DNA of 64,000 bases from Eopsaltria australis (Eukaryota; Chordata; Aves; Passeriformes; Petroicidae): NCBI GenBank assembly GCA_034509425.1, contig JAVTVJ010001733.1, positions 1 to 64,000 on the forward strand. The letters are read 5' to 3'. The notes under the pieces were generated by a model. The model searched no databases, was not told where the DNA came from, and saw only the letters and a list, made by a program, of their open reading frames with translations. This document shows positions 1 through 11,096 of this stretch, piece after piece; the stretch's first letter is position 1; the number at the start of each line of letters is the position of its first letter. A program made the position numbers and the translations under genes.

Positions 1-2656
1 TAAAAAGAAAAATCTAAACAAGGCCTTAGTAAAACAATAGGACACATTTTAGAGAAAATATAAATATTTAAGGCTTGAAAATAATTCTAAGTGGGATAAA
101 TGCTAGAAGGGTTTACTAAAGATGTACTGTGCCAGGCAGAGACATTACCTTTACTAAAATTAATGAATTTCTAGACCAAGGAGGTCTGGTTTACATCATC
201 TGACTGTACTGGGTATCTGGTAATTAATATCTGGATATTAATAGTCAAAAGTGGAAAACTGGGGATCTGCATAAGTAATATAAGTGATTAATTAAATGAA
301 AGACAGTGCTGGTTAGTGCTGAATGAGAAAGTACAGGGTTGTGTAGGTGTCCCTGTTGGAATTCCTGGAGGATGAGTTTGAGGATCAGTCTTAAATTTTT
401 CAAGTGACTTACTTGGACACTGAAAATGGGAGCAAGTTGATGAAATTTTCTCATGAGAAGGAAGAGAGCTGCGTGAATTAGTTGGTCACTGAATGACTGT
501 TATTATACATCAGTTGGAAAGGGAGATGGAAAATCATAGGACGCATTTGGATTTGATTCTGCCCCACTATTTTATACCAATTAAAGCACATGTTTAGTTT
601 TTTGTGACCTAAACTGCAACAGTTTAGTATTAGTGTCATATCAGATCCTTTTCTTCTCCCAATAAGAACCTTGCAGGTATGCAAAGGCATATCTTAAATA
701 CTTTGTATTACATGCAAATGAACCCTGCAGTGCAGTCATATGAGGGGAAAAAAAAGGACAGGAAAGCATTTTGGGAGACTTTATCCTGTGTGCATGATGG
801 CAGGCAGCAAGGATTTTTCTGCAAATTAAGCTGACTACCTCAGGTTTGACACAGTGCTGAATGGTTTGCAATGCGGGCTTGCACACCCCTGCAAACAAGA
901 ACATTTTTCCTGTAGAATCAATTTGTGAGAACAGATCAGAGAGAACTGGAGAGAAATGGTACACATGGGGGCCTGAGAGAAGAGTGGTGCAGATAAGGTG
1001 ACAGAAGGAAGCAGAATATCAAAAAGATGGAAGGGAGAATAGTATAAAGATGAGCAGGGATAAGGGGTGCACGAAGGAGGGGATGAAAACTAGAGGAGAG
1101 GGCATGAGGGAAGGCAAGCAGAGGAAGGTGTGTATGAATGCCAGTAGGAGCTGCTGGGAAAAGGCTCATGTGCACTGCAGCGGCAGAGGAAGATGCAGGA
1201 TGGATGCACGTATTGGGGGGAGGGGGAGAGGCAGTGAATACTCTCAGCAGGAGGGGGAGAGAGATGGCAAACATACACAGAGGGTTGGTGGGGAGAAATA
1301 GTGGATGTACACAGCAGGGAGAGAGCAAGTGAGAGAGAGACGCAGCAGATGCACACAGCAGGGGGGAGAAATGCATAGAATGAGGAGGGGGGCAGCACAG
1401 GGAAAGTATCAAAAAGTCTCAACAAAATTTAACAATAAAAAATAAGAAATAATAAAATTCTTGATTTGAACATTTATCATTATTTAACATAGGAAATCAA
1501 GAAGAGAATTGAAGAGAATTTACATCAGTTAAAAATTTTAAGCATTTCAAATGTTAATAGTGTTTGGTTTGAAATAAGACTATGCTTGTCTTAATGAATT
1601 CCTCTTTGCATTTGCAATGAAGCAGATGTCTGCTTTCTGTGTCTGACGGGACCCAATCCATTGCTTCTTGACGTCAATAGGACCGGGGCTTTTTCAAGGG
1701 CATACATTTATCTTGTCAGTGTGGTCTAACCAGCCAGCCTCGCTTCACTGCTCTGGTCTCACACAAGTGAGGAAGGTGGATGGGAAGTGTTGTCACCGAA
1801 ACTTTCCAAAATCTAGCAGCTGTCACATGCTTCTCAATACTCTTATGCATGTTTGGGCACTGATCCCTGTTACTCAGTACAGCACACACTTTAGGGGAGG
1901 TTGCTGTGATGCGCCTCTGTGTGTGGCTTGTTGAGATACCTGGCACCAGCCCAGTGGCACAGACAAGGTTAGACCACCTTGATAAGTATAAAGCAGCATC
2001 AGTAAGAGAGCAGTCAAATGGTAAAGTAGGTTAAGGAGAAGTTTTTGGAGGATCCCTTTTTCTGTTATTGTATTAAATGATGTGTAACTTTTCCCAGATT
2101 CTATGGAAAATATACAAGAAAGCTCCAATAATTTTTATGAGCATAACATAAACTCCACTGATATGCATATGGAGAGAACACTACCACTGGAGTGATTTTG
2201 TTATTACACATGTACACAAAGTTGCTTCTCTGTGACTGAGCTGGCAATTCAATATAAAAACAAATAACATGGAAAAAGGGACTCAAAGGGAGACACTTCT
2301 CATTTATGAGGAGACAATGTCGGTACAGCTAAGGCATGAGGAACTGGAGGTTGAGCATTCTGTTTCTTAACAAAGCAAGTTTGTCTCCACAGGAGAGGGA
2401 GTGTCCCTGTGGAAGAAACAAAGTGTGGATGGACCTTTTGGTTTGCTTTTGTGGCTGGAATCAAAGGAATGTACTGCAGTTGGGCATCAGTATGGGCTGT
2501 TAGGAAAGTCTCTTTCTCCTTTGAATGGTTTATAGCCCCTAAAATGATTTATTGCCATTGCTGTAAGAAAAGCTCTACATAGTGCTGATAGCATGCTCTT
2601 GAAGGGAGAGGCACCAGTGTCCAAATTCAAGGGACAAAGTGAGTACAGCCAATGTA
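1..2656. other. Unrecognised intergenic DNA left of ERV1
   Basis: No coding exon, RNA gene or recognisable repeat family was found here. The only notable composition is a G+A-rich stretch around 955-1405. Open frames in this stretch are short or follow the purine-rich bias and show no protein motif. The right edge is set by the ERV1 target-site duplication. Confidence 0.6.
955..1405. repeat. Purine-rich low-complexity tract
   Basis: The + strand is strongly enriched in G and A, with many GGGGAGAG-like runs and degenerate repeats of an ACACAGCAGGGGGGAGA-like unit between about 1240 and 1400. Reverse-strand open frames across it read as Pro/Ser/Leu-rich low-complexity peptide and are not genes. 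Confidence 0.55.
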
Positions 2657-2662
2657 TCCATG

Positions 2663-3269
2663 TGTGACGGTGGTGCAGGTTACCCCAGAAGAAGAATTTC
2701 CAATGAGAAAGCCCTGGGGGGAGCAGGAGCGCTCCCCTGAGGTGAAGCAAACAATAGTTTAGCCCAGAAGAGGCTGGGCTCGAGACAGGTGAACACCCCC
2801 AGGGCTCATTGGGGAGCGCCACCTGCCCATCTAAGTCAGTCACCCCCAGTTTCCTAGAGAGTTCTCAGTTACTCGGTTGTTCATTGTATCATTCCCCTGT
2901 CTGTAACCCTCTCTCATCCCCCTTCTATCCCTGGTTAGCTCCCTGTCCCCTGCTCCTCCCCGGTTCCTCCCCCCTGCTGCCCGGTGATTGGTCACCGGGG
3001 GAACAATAAAAGATTGTGTCACAGGGGAATCGAGGTCCTCCGACCCCCGGTGTCACAGAGTGCAGAACCTCGTGTCTGTGTCTCTTCATTCCCGGGGTTG
3101 GAAGATCCCCCTGAGGTGTGGGAGAGTTCGCCTACCGAGTAGCTAGCATGGAGCGAGGGCAAGATTTGCTCAGCGACTGGGAACAAGGCTGGCCTCCGAG
3201 GACCCAAGTCGCCTCTGCCTTTGCTAGTAGCCACCTCCACTACACCGAGGAGGCAGGCGGACGGCCACA
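2663..3269 (+). repeat. ERV1 5' LTR
   Basis: Starts TGTGACGG and ends GGCCACA; the intact terminal inverted repeat TGTGGC/GCCACA is seen in the 3' copy. An AATAAA at 3005-3010 lies just after an ATTGGTCACC box; no separate TATA box is obvious. About 260 bp follow the AATAAA, so R/U5 is long. The 3' LTR matches it except for six transitions and one base. Confidence 0.93.
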
Positions 3270-3271
3270 GC

Positions 3272-3289
3272 TGGCGCCCAACATGCGGC
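3272..3289 (+). other. ERV1 primer binding site, tRNA-Lys type
   Basis: TGGCGCCCAACATGCGGC lies two bases after the 5' LTR. It resembles the tRNA-Lys(1,2) primer site used by several betaretroviruses with two mismatches, by my recollection of that site. Confidence 0.75.
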
Positions 3290-3558
3290 ATTTGGTCAGC
3301 TTGACCGCTTGCCTCATCGGAGCGACCTTCGCCAGAAGCGCGCCGTTGCAGTGTCAGCCGCCCTTCCTGAGGAGCTCCGCGTTCTAGTGGACTCTTCGGG
3401 AGGGGAGGTCGAGCAACCTCTCTCCCGACGGAGTGAGGAGGGAGCCTCGATCACCACACCGCCCTAGCCAGAGGACTGTGACCGGCGGTCAGGGACGGGA
3501 GAGGTGCCAGGGATCCGGGACCCGGCACGCGGAGTAAAATCGCTGCGCAGCGTCCGAA

Positions 3559-3566
3559 AAGTGAGT
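3559..3566 (+). promoter_or_regulatory. Candidate ERV1 leader splice donor
   Basis: AAGTGAGT in the leader, 83 bp before the gag ATG, matches a 5' splice site well. It is positioned to make a spliced env mRNA. Inferred from sequence only. Confidence 0.45.
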
Positions 3567-4512
3567 TTAAGATTTTCCCCTGACCCCACCGCATTAGCTT
3601 TAGTTTTTTACGTTGTCCGTTTTACCTCGGCTGGGAGTTGCTGCCGTTATGGGTGCCCGGCTTTCCAGGCAGCAAAAGGCGTTTTACTCCCAAATTAAGG
3701 GAGTTTTAACCGCGGAGGGGAAGCGTTTTTCGAAGCCTCTTTTAAGGGAATTCGTTAGATGGGTTTTTATTAAGTTTCCCTCGGTTTCTTCAGACTCAGT
3801 TTGAGATCTGGGTTTTTGGGACAAAGTTGGGGATTCTTTAACTAGGAAAATTAGACAGGGAGATGTTCGGGTGACTCGTTTTTATTCGGTTTTGATTTTA
3901 ATTTGCGATTCTTTGAGGGCAACTACTAAGGGGAAAGTTGAGACCCCAGTTCCTCCTACCCCACCTTCCCTACCACCCCACTCTCCGCACCCCTCTTCCC
4001 TGAAGCGTCGAGAATTGCGTCGGGTGTCGTTTGCCCTCTATCCCCCGCAATCTCCGGCGCTCCCTGACCGGTGGGGAGAGGGCCCCTCCGCACCGGACCT
4101 TCCCTTAGATCTTTTACCTATGCCCGAGTTCCCGGTTGCGCCCGTTACCCGCCCCCCTTGTCGTACTTCTATTAGAGAAGATGGCCGCCGCGAAAAACAA
4201 AACGGCACCAGCCTCGCGGCCAGCCCGCCTTCCACCCCCTGTTTTGGCACCAAGAGCCACTTTGCGCGGGATCCCCCCCCTTCCCTGGACTCCTCCCCTG
4301 AGCCTGCCCGCGGAGTCCTCTGCCTCCCCGGGCCGTCCCGCCGCCGACGTCGCGTCGGGGCGTGGTATCGCGTCGGGCCCCTCCCATCCCATCGGGACCT
4401 CCTACCGGCCTCGCGCGGCACCCGTCCCCTCGCGCGCCGCCCTCTCCGGCTCCGGTTCCCATGCCCCCCCTTCCGGTCCTCGACACCTAGAACCCGGAAG
4501 GGAGGAGGCTGG

Positions 4513-4602
4513 GGCCTACCGGCACTCTGGGCCCCGGAGCTTAGAACTCAGGAGGGGGGCCTACCGGCACTCTGGGCCCCGGAGCTTAGAACTCTGCCGG
4601 CA
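4513..4602 (+). repeat. 45-bp in-frame tandem duplication in ERV1 gag linker
   Basis: A unit beginning GGCCTACCGGCACTCTGG occurs at 4513 and again at 4558, a period of 45 bp (15 codons). A more diverged third unit follows. In the capsid frame this repeats a YRHSGPRSLEL peptide in the proline-rich linker upstream of capsid. Confidence 0.75.
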
Positions 4603-5646
4603 CCCCGGGCCCCAGGGCCTAGAACCCGGAGGCCCACAGGCCAAGGCTGGTGCCGAGGCCTGGGACCGGGCCCAGGCCTGCCCGGGTTCAGATCACCTAG
4701 AACCTGGGGGCCTAGGGGGCGCGGCCCAGGAGGGGGGACAAGGCCTGGTAGCCCTACCGGTCTCCCTGGGTAGGCGTGGGCGGAATCCCCGGTGGGAGCC
4801 TTTCCCATTCTCCCAGCTGCGAGACCTATGTAAGATGATCAGTGACCACGGGCTGGAATCATGTTACAGCCAGGGCATGCTCAGGGCAACCTTTAGGTCC
4901 AACCTCTTAGTCCCGGAGGACCTTAAGTCAATCATGGAAGGGATCCTGGCTCCTGAAAATTACATGCTATGGGAAAGGGCTTGGAAGCGCCTGCTAGAGG
5001 ACCTCTTGGGAGAATATGATGGGGAGGGTGATGTCAATGACCTGACAATGGACCACCTAGCAGGCGAGGGGGACTTTAGCAAGGGTGAGGAGCAGGCTGC
5101 ACAGCTCCCAACGAGGGCTATTAGAGACATACAGCAGGCAGCGCTGAGGGCCCTCCTGACGTTACCATCTGCAGAGGTGCCCTCAGATGGGTATGCCACC
5201 ATCAGGCAACAGCCGGAGGAGAGCTTTGTTAAGTTTGTGGGCCGAGTGAGGATGGCCCTCGAGAAACAGGAGGAAGACCCCTCAAACCAAGCGAAGCTCC
5301 TCCGGTCAGTGGCATACACCAATGCCAACGCTGCCTGCAAGGCAGTCCTAAAAACCCTCCCTAAATTGCCTCGGCCCACCTTAGAGGCAATATTGGAAGC
5401 GTGCGCCGAGATCACCCCCTAGCCATCAGTAGCAACCCCTCCTCCAGGCTGCGGACCCCAACAGCAAAGGAGGTATGTGGCAGCAGCGGGGGCTGCCACC
5501 CCTGGAATTGACAACAACCGAACTGGACATAACAAGTGTTATAACTGTGGACAGGGTGGGCACATCGCACACTTTTGTCCAAGGCCCCGGAGAAATAACA
5601 CCTCTTGTTCTAAGCCTCCCGCAGGTCCCGGAGCGGTGCTCTGCCC

Positions 5647-6471
5647 GTGTTGCCGCCAGCACCAGGGAAACCGGCAGAAGAGCATGGTACAGCACCGTGC
5701 TGTGACACCAAATTAAATGCTGACAACACCGGGACCACCATCGCCGCTCCGGCGAGACCGCCCGCCACACCATCGGCGGGAGAGGGGGACGCTCCAGCGA
5801 CCAAGGACAGGACCAGGTTTCACCTGGTAAGTGCCCACCCTCAACATGTCACACATACAGACTTCTGCGGCTATAACGTGTTCCTTTGTGGAGACATTTA
5901 CGAAAGAACTGAGCTTTTGGTTGTAAGAGATTCCACCAGGGGCCCTCCCGGGCTCTTTGTTCTCCCACAAATCATAGCTGCAGTTCCTGGTCAGACTTTT
6001 AAAATTACTGTGGCTTGCCACTCAGCTCCCTGGTTTATGCCCAGGGGCCAATGGCTGGCACACGCGATTGTAATTCCTGAAGACCTCCCGAGAACAAAAA
6101 TGACACCACAGGCAATGTATTCAGAACTCCTGGGAACTGACAAGCCCACCCTGTCGTGCCGCCTCAAAAACGGCAAGGCAGCAGTGCACATCCGGGGCAT
6201 GATGGACACAGGATCGGATGTGACAGTCATTTCAGCAGCAGAGTGGCCACCCGGGTGGGGGCTCCGGCCCTCTACCGAGAACATCAATGGCCCTGGGGGA
6301 GCTGTTATGCCCCAGAGGTCCACCAGTAACATCCTGGTGGAGGGGCTGGACGGTCATCTACGCACGGTAAGATCGTGCGTAGTGGCCTCCGGCTTCAACC
6401 TCTGGGGCAGGTTTCTGTTGTCGCAGTGGGGGACCAGGCTAGAAATCCCAGATACACCAGGGGATTTCTAG
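5647..6471 (+). CDS. pro: ERV1 pro: dUTPase-like domain plus aspartic protease
   Basis: Open frame in the -1 frame relative to gag, expressed by frameshifting rather than from its own start. An N-terminal variable stretch is followed by a dUTPase-like region (about 5820-6090). The retroviral protease has its catalytic motif DTGSD (Asp codon 6205-6207) inside [11 protein letters not shown]. The protease matures Gag and Pol; dUTPase domains of this kind are typical of betaretroviral Pro. The frame is uninterrupted to the TAG at 6469-6471, where pol overlaps in the next -1 frame. The first in-frame residue used in nature depends on the slip at 5665-5671. Confidence 0.82.
   Translation: MLPPAPGKPAEEHGTAPCCDTKLNADNTGTTIAAPARPPATPSAGEGDAPATKDRTRFHLVSAHPQHVTHTDFCGYNVFLCGDIYERTELLVVRDSTRGPPGLFVLPQIIAAVPGQTFKITVACHSAPWFMPRGQWLAHAIVIPEDLPRTKMTPQAMYSELLGTDKPTLSCRLKNGKAAVHIRGMMDTGSDVTVISAAEWPPGWGLRPSTENINGPGGAVMPQRSTSNILVEGLDGHLRTVRSCVVASGFNLWGRFLLSQWGTRLEIPDTPGDF
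5665..5671 (+). promoter_or_regulatory. Candidate gag-pro -1 frameshift heptamer GGGAAAC
   Basis: G GGA AAC is in the correct phase for the gag frame (codons GGA AAC). It lies in the gag/pro overlap, 39 bp before the gag stop, and pro is exactly in the -1 frame. The same heptamer serves gag-pro shifting in a known primate betaretrovirus. A small hairpin (ACAGCA...TGCTGT, 5689-5703) follows 17 bases downstream; the spacer is longer than usual, so the true stimulator may be larger. Confidence 0.7.
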
Positions 6472-9310
6472 CCGGGGCCGCTGCTGGGCGCGCCACCCAT
6501 GGCTCTGTTCCACCTCTCACTTGGAAGACCAACAAGCCGGTGTGGGTGGAGCAGTGGCCCCTTACCAAAGATAAGTTAAGCGCCCTACAGTCCCTTGTGG
6601 AGGAGCAACTTTCCAGGGGTAATGTCATTCCATCAGACAGCCCTTGGAACTCCCCTGTCTTTGTCATCTGTAAGGCTGGCGGAGGCGGGTGGAGGCTCCT
6701 CCATGACCTACGCAAGATCAATGAAGTCATTGTCGACATGGGGCCCCTTCAGCCGGGATTACCATCCCCGGCAATGCTCCCCCGAGTGTGGCCACTCGCA
6801 GTCATCGACATCAAGGACTGCTTCTTTTCGATCCCGTTGCACCCGGATGATGCGCCGCACTTTGCCTTCTCAGTTCCATCAGTAAACAGGCAGGCGCCCC
6901 AGGAAAGGTACCATTGGCAGGTTTTACCGCAGGGAATGAAAAATTCCCCTGTAATCTGCCAGTGGTACGTAGCCTGAGTACTGTCGCCAGTGAGGAAAGC
7001 CTTCACGAAATCCATAATTTTCCATTACATGGACGACGTCCTTGTACATGCTCCCTCGGAGCATCTTTTGGACCTGACATTGAAAGCCACCATCAGTGCC
7101 ATCGAGCGTGCCGGAATGATCATCCATCCAAACAAGGTACAACGCACCCTACCGTGGAAGTACCTCGGCATCCGCATCGGAGAGCGGACCGTTGCACCCC
7201 AGCAGCTTGAAATCGTGGACGAGCCCAGGACACTGAGAGAACTCCACCAACTCTGCGGCAGCATCAACTGGGTTCGTCCTCTGCTGGGGCTGACGACGGC
7301 GGACCTCGCCCCCTTGTTCGACCTTCTGAAGGGCGGCGAGGGACTGGACTCTCCGAAGCAGCTCACCACAGATGCCAGGGCTTCCATAGGTAAGGTGCGC
7401 AAAGCCTTAGCCTCCCGGCACGCCCATAGAGTGGCCCCGGACCTGCCCTTTCAGCTTACCATCCTGGGGCAGGTCCCACAATACCATGCATTGATATTTC
7501 AATGGGACGGGAGGTTGAAGGACCCCCTCTTAATCATAGAGTGGGTGTTCCTCCCTCATACTCCGTCCAAGACTATCACCACGCCACAAGAGCTGGTGGC
7601 CTCGCTGATCACCAGAGCGAGGACCAGGCTCCGCACCCTTGCGGGATGCGATTTTTCATGCATACGTGTTCCTTGGAAAGATGAGGACTTGGAGAAGTTA
7701 ATCCAGTCCAATGAGAGCCTCCAGTTCTCTCTCAACAGTTTCCCAGGCAAAATTACCGGCAAGAAATTAAAACACCATCTGTTTAACACAAATTTTAAAT
7801 TGACTCCAAAGTTTATGCAGTCAAAAAAGCCTGTAAAAGGAGCTCTGACGGTTTTCACCGACGGCTCAGGATCCTCTCACAAGTCAGTCATGACTTGGAA
7901 GGATCCTCGGACCCAGAAGTGGGAATCTGAGGTCCATGTGGTGGAGGGATCCCCACAAATTGCAGAACTAGCAGCCGTCGTCAGAGTCTTTGAGAGGTTC
8001 CAGGAACCTCTCAATTTAGTCACTGATTCGGCTTATGTTGCTGGGGTCACTGTCAGAGCAGAACACAGCTTACTTAAGGAGGTCTCCAACCCAAATTTGT
8101 TCGGGCTGCTCTCGCAGCTAGTGTTCCTGTTGTCCCACCAAGAGCACCCATTTCACGTGATGCATGTGAGATCGCATCAAGACCTCCCCGGGTACATCAG
8201 TGAGGGGAACCGCAGGGCGGACGCCTTGGCAATGGCTGCGCATGTGCAGTCAGCTAACATCCCTGACACCTTCGTGCAAGCCAAGATGTCCCACCAGTTT
8301 TATCATCAAAACGCCCCAGCCCTCCGGAGGATGTTCCACCTATCTCTAGAGCAGGCTCGGGCAACTGTGGCGACATGTCCCAGCTGCCAGACCTACCAGC
8401 TGCCCTCTCTCCATCCAGGGGTAAACCCCCGAGGGCTAGTAGCCAATGAGGTCTGGCAAATGGATGTGACTCACATACAAGAATTCGGACGGCTGAAGTA
8501 CGTCCATGTATCAGTAGATACCTTCAGCCATGCAGTTTTCGCCTCCGCCCACACGGGCGAAAAAGCCAAGTATGTACGTAAACATTTACTAATGGCCTTC
8601 TCTGTCCTAGGTACCCCCAAGAAAATTAAAATGGACAATGGCCCAGCGTACACCTCTGCCTACCTCTGTAGTTTCCTCCAGGAGTGGGGGATTGCCCACA
8701 TCACCGGCATCCCTCACCTACGGGACAGGCCATCGTGGAGAGGACTCACGGTACACTCAAGAGAGTCCTCTACCAGCAGCAGGGAGGTGCAGAGAAGAAA
8801 TCGCCCATTGAGTGACTCTGCAAGGTGCTCTTCACGATTAACTTTTTAAATTGTACACCAGAAGAGCCCGTCCCCCCTGTATTCCGGCACTTTACGAATT
8901 CGGCCAATTCTAAATTAAGAGAACATCCGCCGGTGCTGGTGAGGGACCCTGAGACCCACGAGGTTGAGGGGCCCCTCCCATTGATCGTCTGGGGCAGAGG
9001 TTACGCATGTGTGTCCACCCCAGAGGGGCCAAAATGGATCCCAGCTAGGTATGTCCGACCCTACCGGGGGCCTAGGCAGAGAAAGCGAGCTTGTTTTGCA
9101 GAGACAGTTCCACCCCAGTCTCCACAAGAAGAAGGTTTCCAGGCCATGGAAGCCTGGAAGAAAAGAAAGAAGAAATACTTACCCGGCTTTGACGACTCTC
9201 CGGCACCTCCTCAAGAAGAAGAAGAAGAAGAAGAAAACACCAGAGATGCCGGAGAGAGAATCCCATGGACTGTACACCCCCTGTTTCCCTTCCCCAACCT
9301 ACCCCTCTGA
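6375..9310 (+). pseudogene. pol: ERV1 pol, broken (RT, RNase H, integrase)
   Basis: Would make viral DNA and integrate it. Reverse transcriptase includes the LPQGMKNSP motif and the catalytic YMDD at 7026-7037. RNase H shows FTDGSG, an AEL glutamate and VTDSAY. Integrase shows a CPSC zinc-finger half, the catalytic Asp in WQMDVTH and the second Asp in KMDNGPAY. Breaks: TGA at 6975-6977 just before YMDD; a frame change at about 8708-8724, immediately before the third catalytic residue (Glu codon 8738-8740, in the new frame); and TGA at 8813-8815. The C-terminal frame (8825-9310) carries the integrase C-domain and a poly-Glu run made by a GAA microsatellite at about 9215-9238. Confidence 0.85.
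6462..6468 (+). promoter_or_regulatory. Candidate pro-pol -1 frameshift heptamer GGATTTC
   Basis: G GAT TTC lies in phase directly before the pro stop (TAG 6469-6471). It resembles the GGATTTA pro-pol site of mouse mammary tumour virus. Pol continues in the -1 frame, and the next bases are GC-rich. Confidence 0.62.
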
Positions 9311-9650
9311 CTTACCTTTTGTGTGTCCCTATCCCTATTTCCTACTCGTTTAAAAGAAAAGGGGGGAGAGAGGGGGAGAGTATGGTAGTCTGAGTTCTCT
9401 TCTGTTGCTTGGGTTGCTTTACTCCCTGCAAAATCTTGTACAGTTTGCCTTTATAAAGCAGCTGAGGGTGCTGAGCCTTCTGCTGACTCCTTAATACCTT
9501 GTTTTAAAAAGCCACCACGAAATCCTTTAAACCCTCTATTTGGGAATGACCCAGCCTTTTATTGTCCGGAGAGAACCAATCACAAAAGAGTAACATTTCT
9601 TATTCTCAAATATCCTCTTCTCAGTTTTCCACCAGAGATCCCCAAAGAGG
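9311..9650 (+). other. Non-coding spacer between ERV1 pol and env with internal polypurine tract
   Basis: In most betaretroviruses env starts near or overlaps the end of pol. Here 340 bp without an open frame separate them. A purine run at about 9353-9379 (AAAAGAAAAGGGGGGAGAG and onward) looks like a polypurine tract and is followed by T-rich sequence. I read it as a possible recombination scar or second plus-strand priming site. Confidence 0.5.
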
Positions 9651-11096
9651 ATGGAGCCAGTCTGGTTTTTCGCCTCAGTCCTGCTTCTCCTGGGGATCCC
9701 GGCATCCGCCCCGTGGCTGGTGCAGCAGCCCCGAGAAAACGTGTGGGTCACTCTGGCAAAATCCATCGGCCAGAGTGACTTCTGTCTTCACGTCGACTCA
9801 GCGAACGGCCCAATGAGCACCTGCCTGGTAGGGATTCCTGAGACATGGCCAGAGTACCACGCTTTTCTCTCAGGGACCAACCAATCCCACAGTTGGGATC
9901 AGTGGATGCAGGCCCTGCCACCCATGGACACCGAACCCCAAGAATTGGACCTGTTGGGGTCAGCACAACCCGCGTTCTGTACCTCTTTTGCAGACCCTAG
10001 TGCCGCCAGACACTGGAGGCAAATTCTTTATAGCTCCCTTTGGGATAGGAGAAAGAGCTGGCAAAGGTACAGGGATGTGCCGCGGGAAACCAACCCAGGA
10101 CGAGGGGGGGCCATAATGGCAGTGAAGGCAGATAAAGTTGATACACTGACCATTCCTCCGGTAGCAAAGAAAGCCTTTGATGTCACCCCTAACAATTGGA
10201 AACTCTACAGTGAAAGAGCCGGGTGCAAATTTGCTAATTTTACATGGTCAGCATCCACCAAATCCCCCAAGAAACTCCCGAAGGGGATTTTCTTAATATG
10301 TGGAGATCGTGTGTGGGCAGGAATCCCGTCCCGTCTCAGGGGAGGGCCGTGCACGCTCGGCAAGCTTTCCCTGCTGACACCAGGAGTGAACCAGCTGTTA
10401 TCCTGGAGAGACCACACCAATATGACCCGCCAAAAACGATCCACCCTAGATTTGGACTCAAATTGTGATAATAACGTGGTCTCCTGGTCGTTCTCCAAAA
10501 GGGTCGCGGCCTCGATATTTCTGCCGTGGGTGGCGGCAGCCAAGGCCCTAGGTGAGCTTTCCCACCTAGAGTGTTGGCTTGGAAAGCAAGCCAATTTAAC
10601 ATCTCAGGCGCTCTCAGAACTCCTCTCAGACGAGGAGATGACCAGGCAGGCGACGCTCCAAAACCGGGCTGCAATTGACTATCTGCTGCTGCTCCACGGC
10701 CACGGGTGCGAAGAGTTTGAAGGACTGTGTTGCTTCAACCTTTCATCTCACGCCCAATCCATCAAGTCCACAATCCAGGAGATGCGGGACCAGATTCACC
10801 AACTCAAAACAGAAGGCAAGGACTGGCTCGACAGCCTCTTCACCGGCTGGGGGATCTCTGGCTGGATTTCTCAAGCCCTACGGACTTTGCTTTTAATTTT
10901 GTTGGTCATTCTTATCGGACTTTGCCTTTTAAGTTGTTTTAAGTGTTTTGTCGTTTCTCTAGTTAACCGTTTACTGTCTTTAAGTAATAAAAACGGGGGA
11001 GATGTGGCGGTGGTGCAGGTTACCCCAGAAGAAGAATTTCCAATGAGAAAGCCCTGGGGGGAGCAGAGTGCTCCCCTGAGGTGGAGCAAACAATAG
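9651..11096 (+). CDS. env: ERV1 env: intact gamma-type envelope, alpharetrovirus-like
   Basis: 481-residue envelope precursor that would mediate receptor binding and membrane fusion. It has an N-terminal signal peptide (about residues 1-20) and a furin site RQKR at residues 260-263. The TM subunit has a fusion loop bracketed by C272 and C308, an LQNRAAIDYLLL region from residue 336 and a CX6CC motif (C353-C361). A membrane helix covers about residues 411-437. Cysteine-bracketed internal fusion loops are characteristic of avian alpharetroviral Env. The SU part, about 240 residues after the signal, seems short for that group. The last 31 codons are encoded by the 3' LTR. No stop or frameshift interrupts it. 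Expression would need splicing. Confidence 0.85.
   Translation: MEPVWFFASVLLLLGIPASAPWLVQQPRENVWVTLAKSIGQSDFCLHVDSANGPMSTCLVGIPETWPEYHAFLSGTNQSHSWDQWMQALPPMDTEPQELDLLGSAQPAFCTSFADPSAARHWRQILYSSLWDRRKSWQRYRDVPRETNPGRGGAIMAVKADKVDTLTIPPVAKKAFDVTPNNWKLYSERAGCKFANFTWSASTKSPKKLPKGIFLICGDRVWAGIPSRLRGGPCTLGKLSLLTPGVNQLLSWRDHTNMTRQKRSTLDLDSNCDNNVVSWSFSKRVAASIFLPWVAAAKALGELSHLECWLGKQANLTSQALSELLSDEEMTRQATLQNRAAIDYLLLLHGHGCEEFEGLCCFNLSSHAQSIKSTIQEMRDQIHQLKTEGKDWLDSLFTGWGISGWISQALRTLLLILLVILIGLCLLSCFKCFVVSLVNRLLSLSNKNGGDVAVVQVTPEEEFPMRKPWGEQSAPLRWSKQ
10988..11002 (+). other. ERV1 polypurine tract
   Basis: Purine-rich AAAAACGGGGGAGA ends directly at the TGTGG start of the 3' LTR, the usual place of the plus-strand primer. 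Confidence 0.8.

Larger units (their letters stand above)
3649..5716 (+). pseudogene. gag: ERV1 gag, broken (MA, Pro-rich linker, CA, NC)
   Basis: Encodes the structural polyprotein that assembles the particle. The chosen ATG at 3649 gives an N-terminus beginning MGARLS, a typical myristoylation signal, followed by a basic matrix domain. Three breaks are visible. A TGA at 3802-3804 lies in the matrix, with the same frame open again afterwards to 4773. A frame change lies somewhere in the Pro/Gly-rich linker (roughly 4130-4770). A TAG at 5420-5422 lies between capsid and nucleocapsid. The capsid (about 4800-5419) has a major-homology-like segment near ESFVKFVGRVRMAL. The nucleocapsid has one clean zinc knuckle (CX2CX4HX4C, 5537-5578) and a degenerate Cys cluster. 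The reading frame ends at 5716, overlapping pro. Confidence 0.85.

Noticed and set aside
936..1425. Long reverse-strand open frames over the purine-rich tract
   Set aside because: Composition-driven Pro/Ser/Leu peptides with no motif; two overlapping frames are open for the same reason.
9205..9240. Poly-Glu domain as a functional acidic tail of ERV1 Pol
   Set aside because: Made by a GAA microsatellite at the end of a broken pol; most likely repeat expansion.
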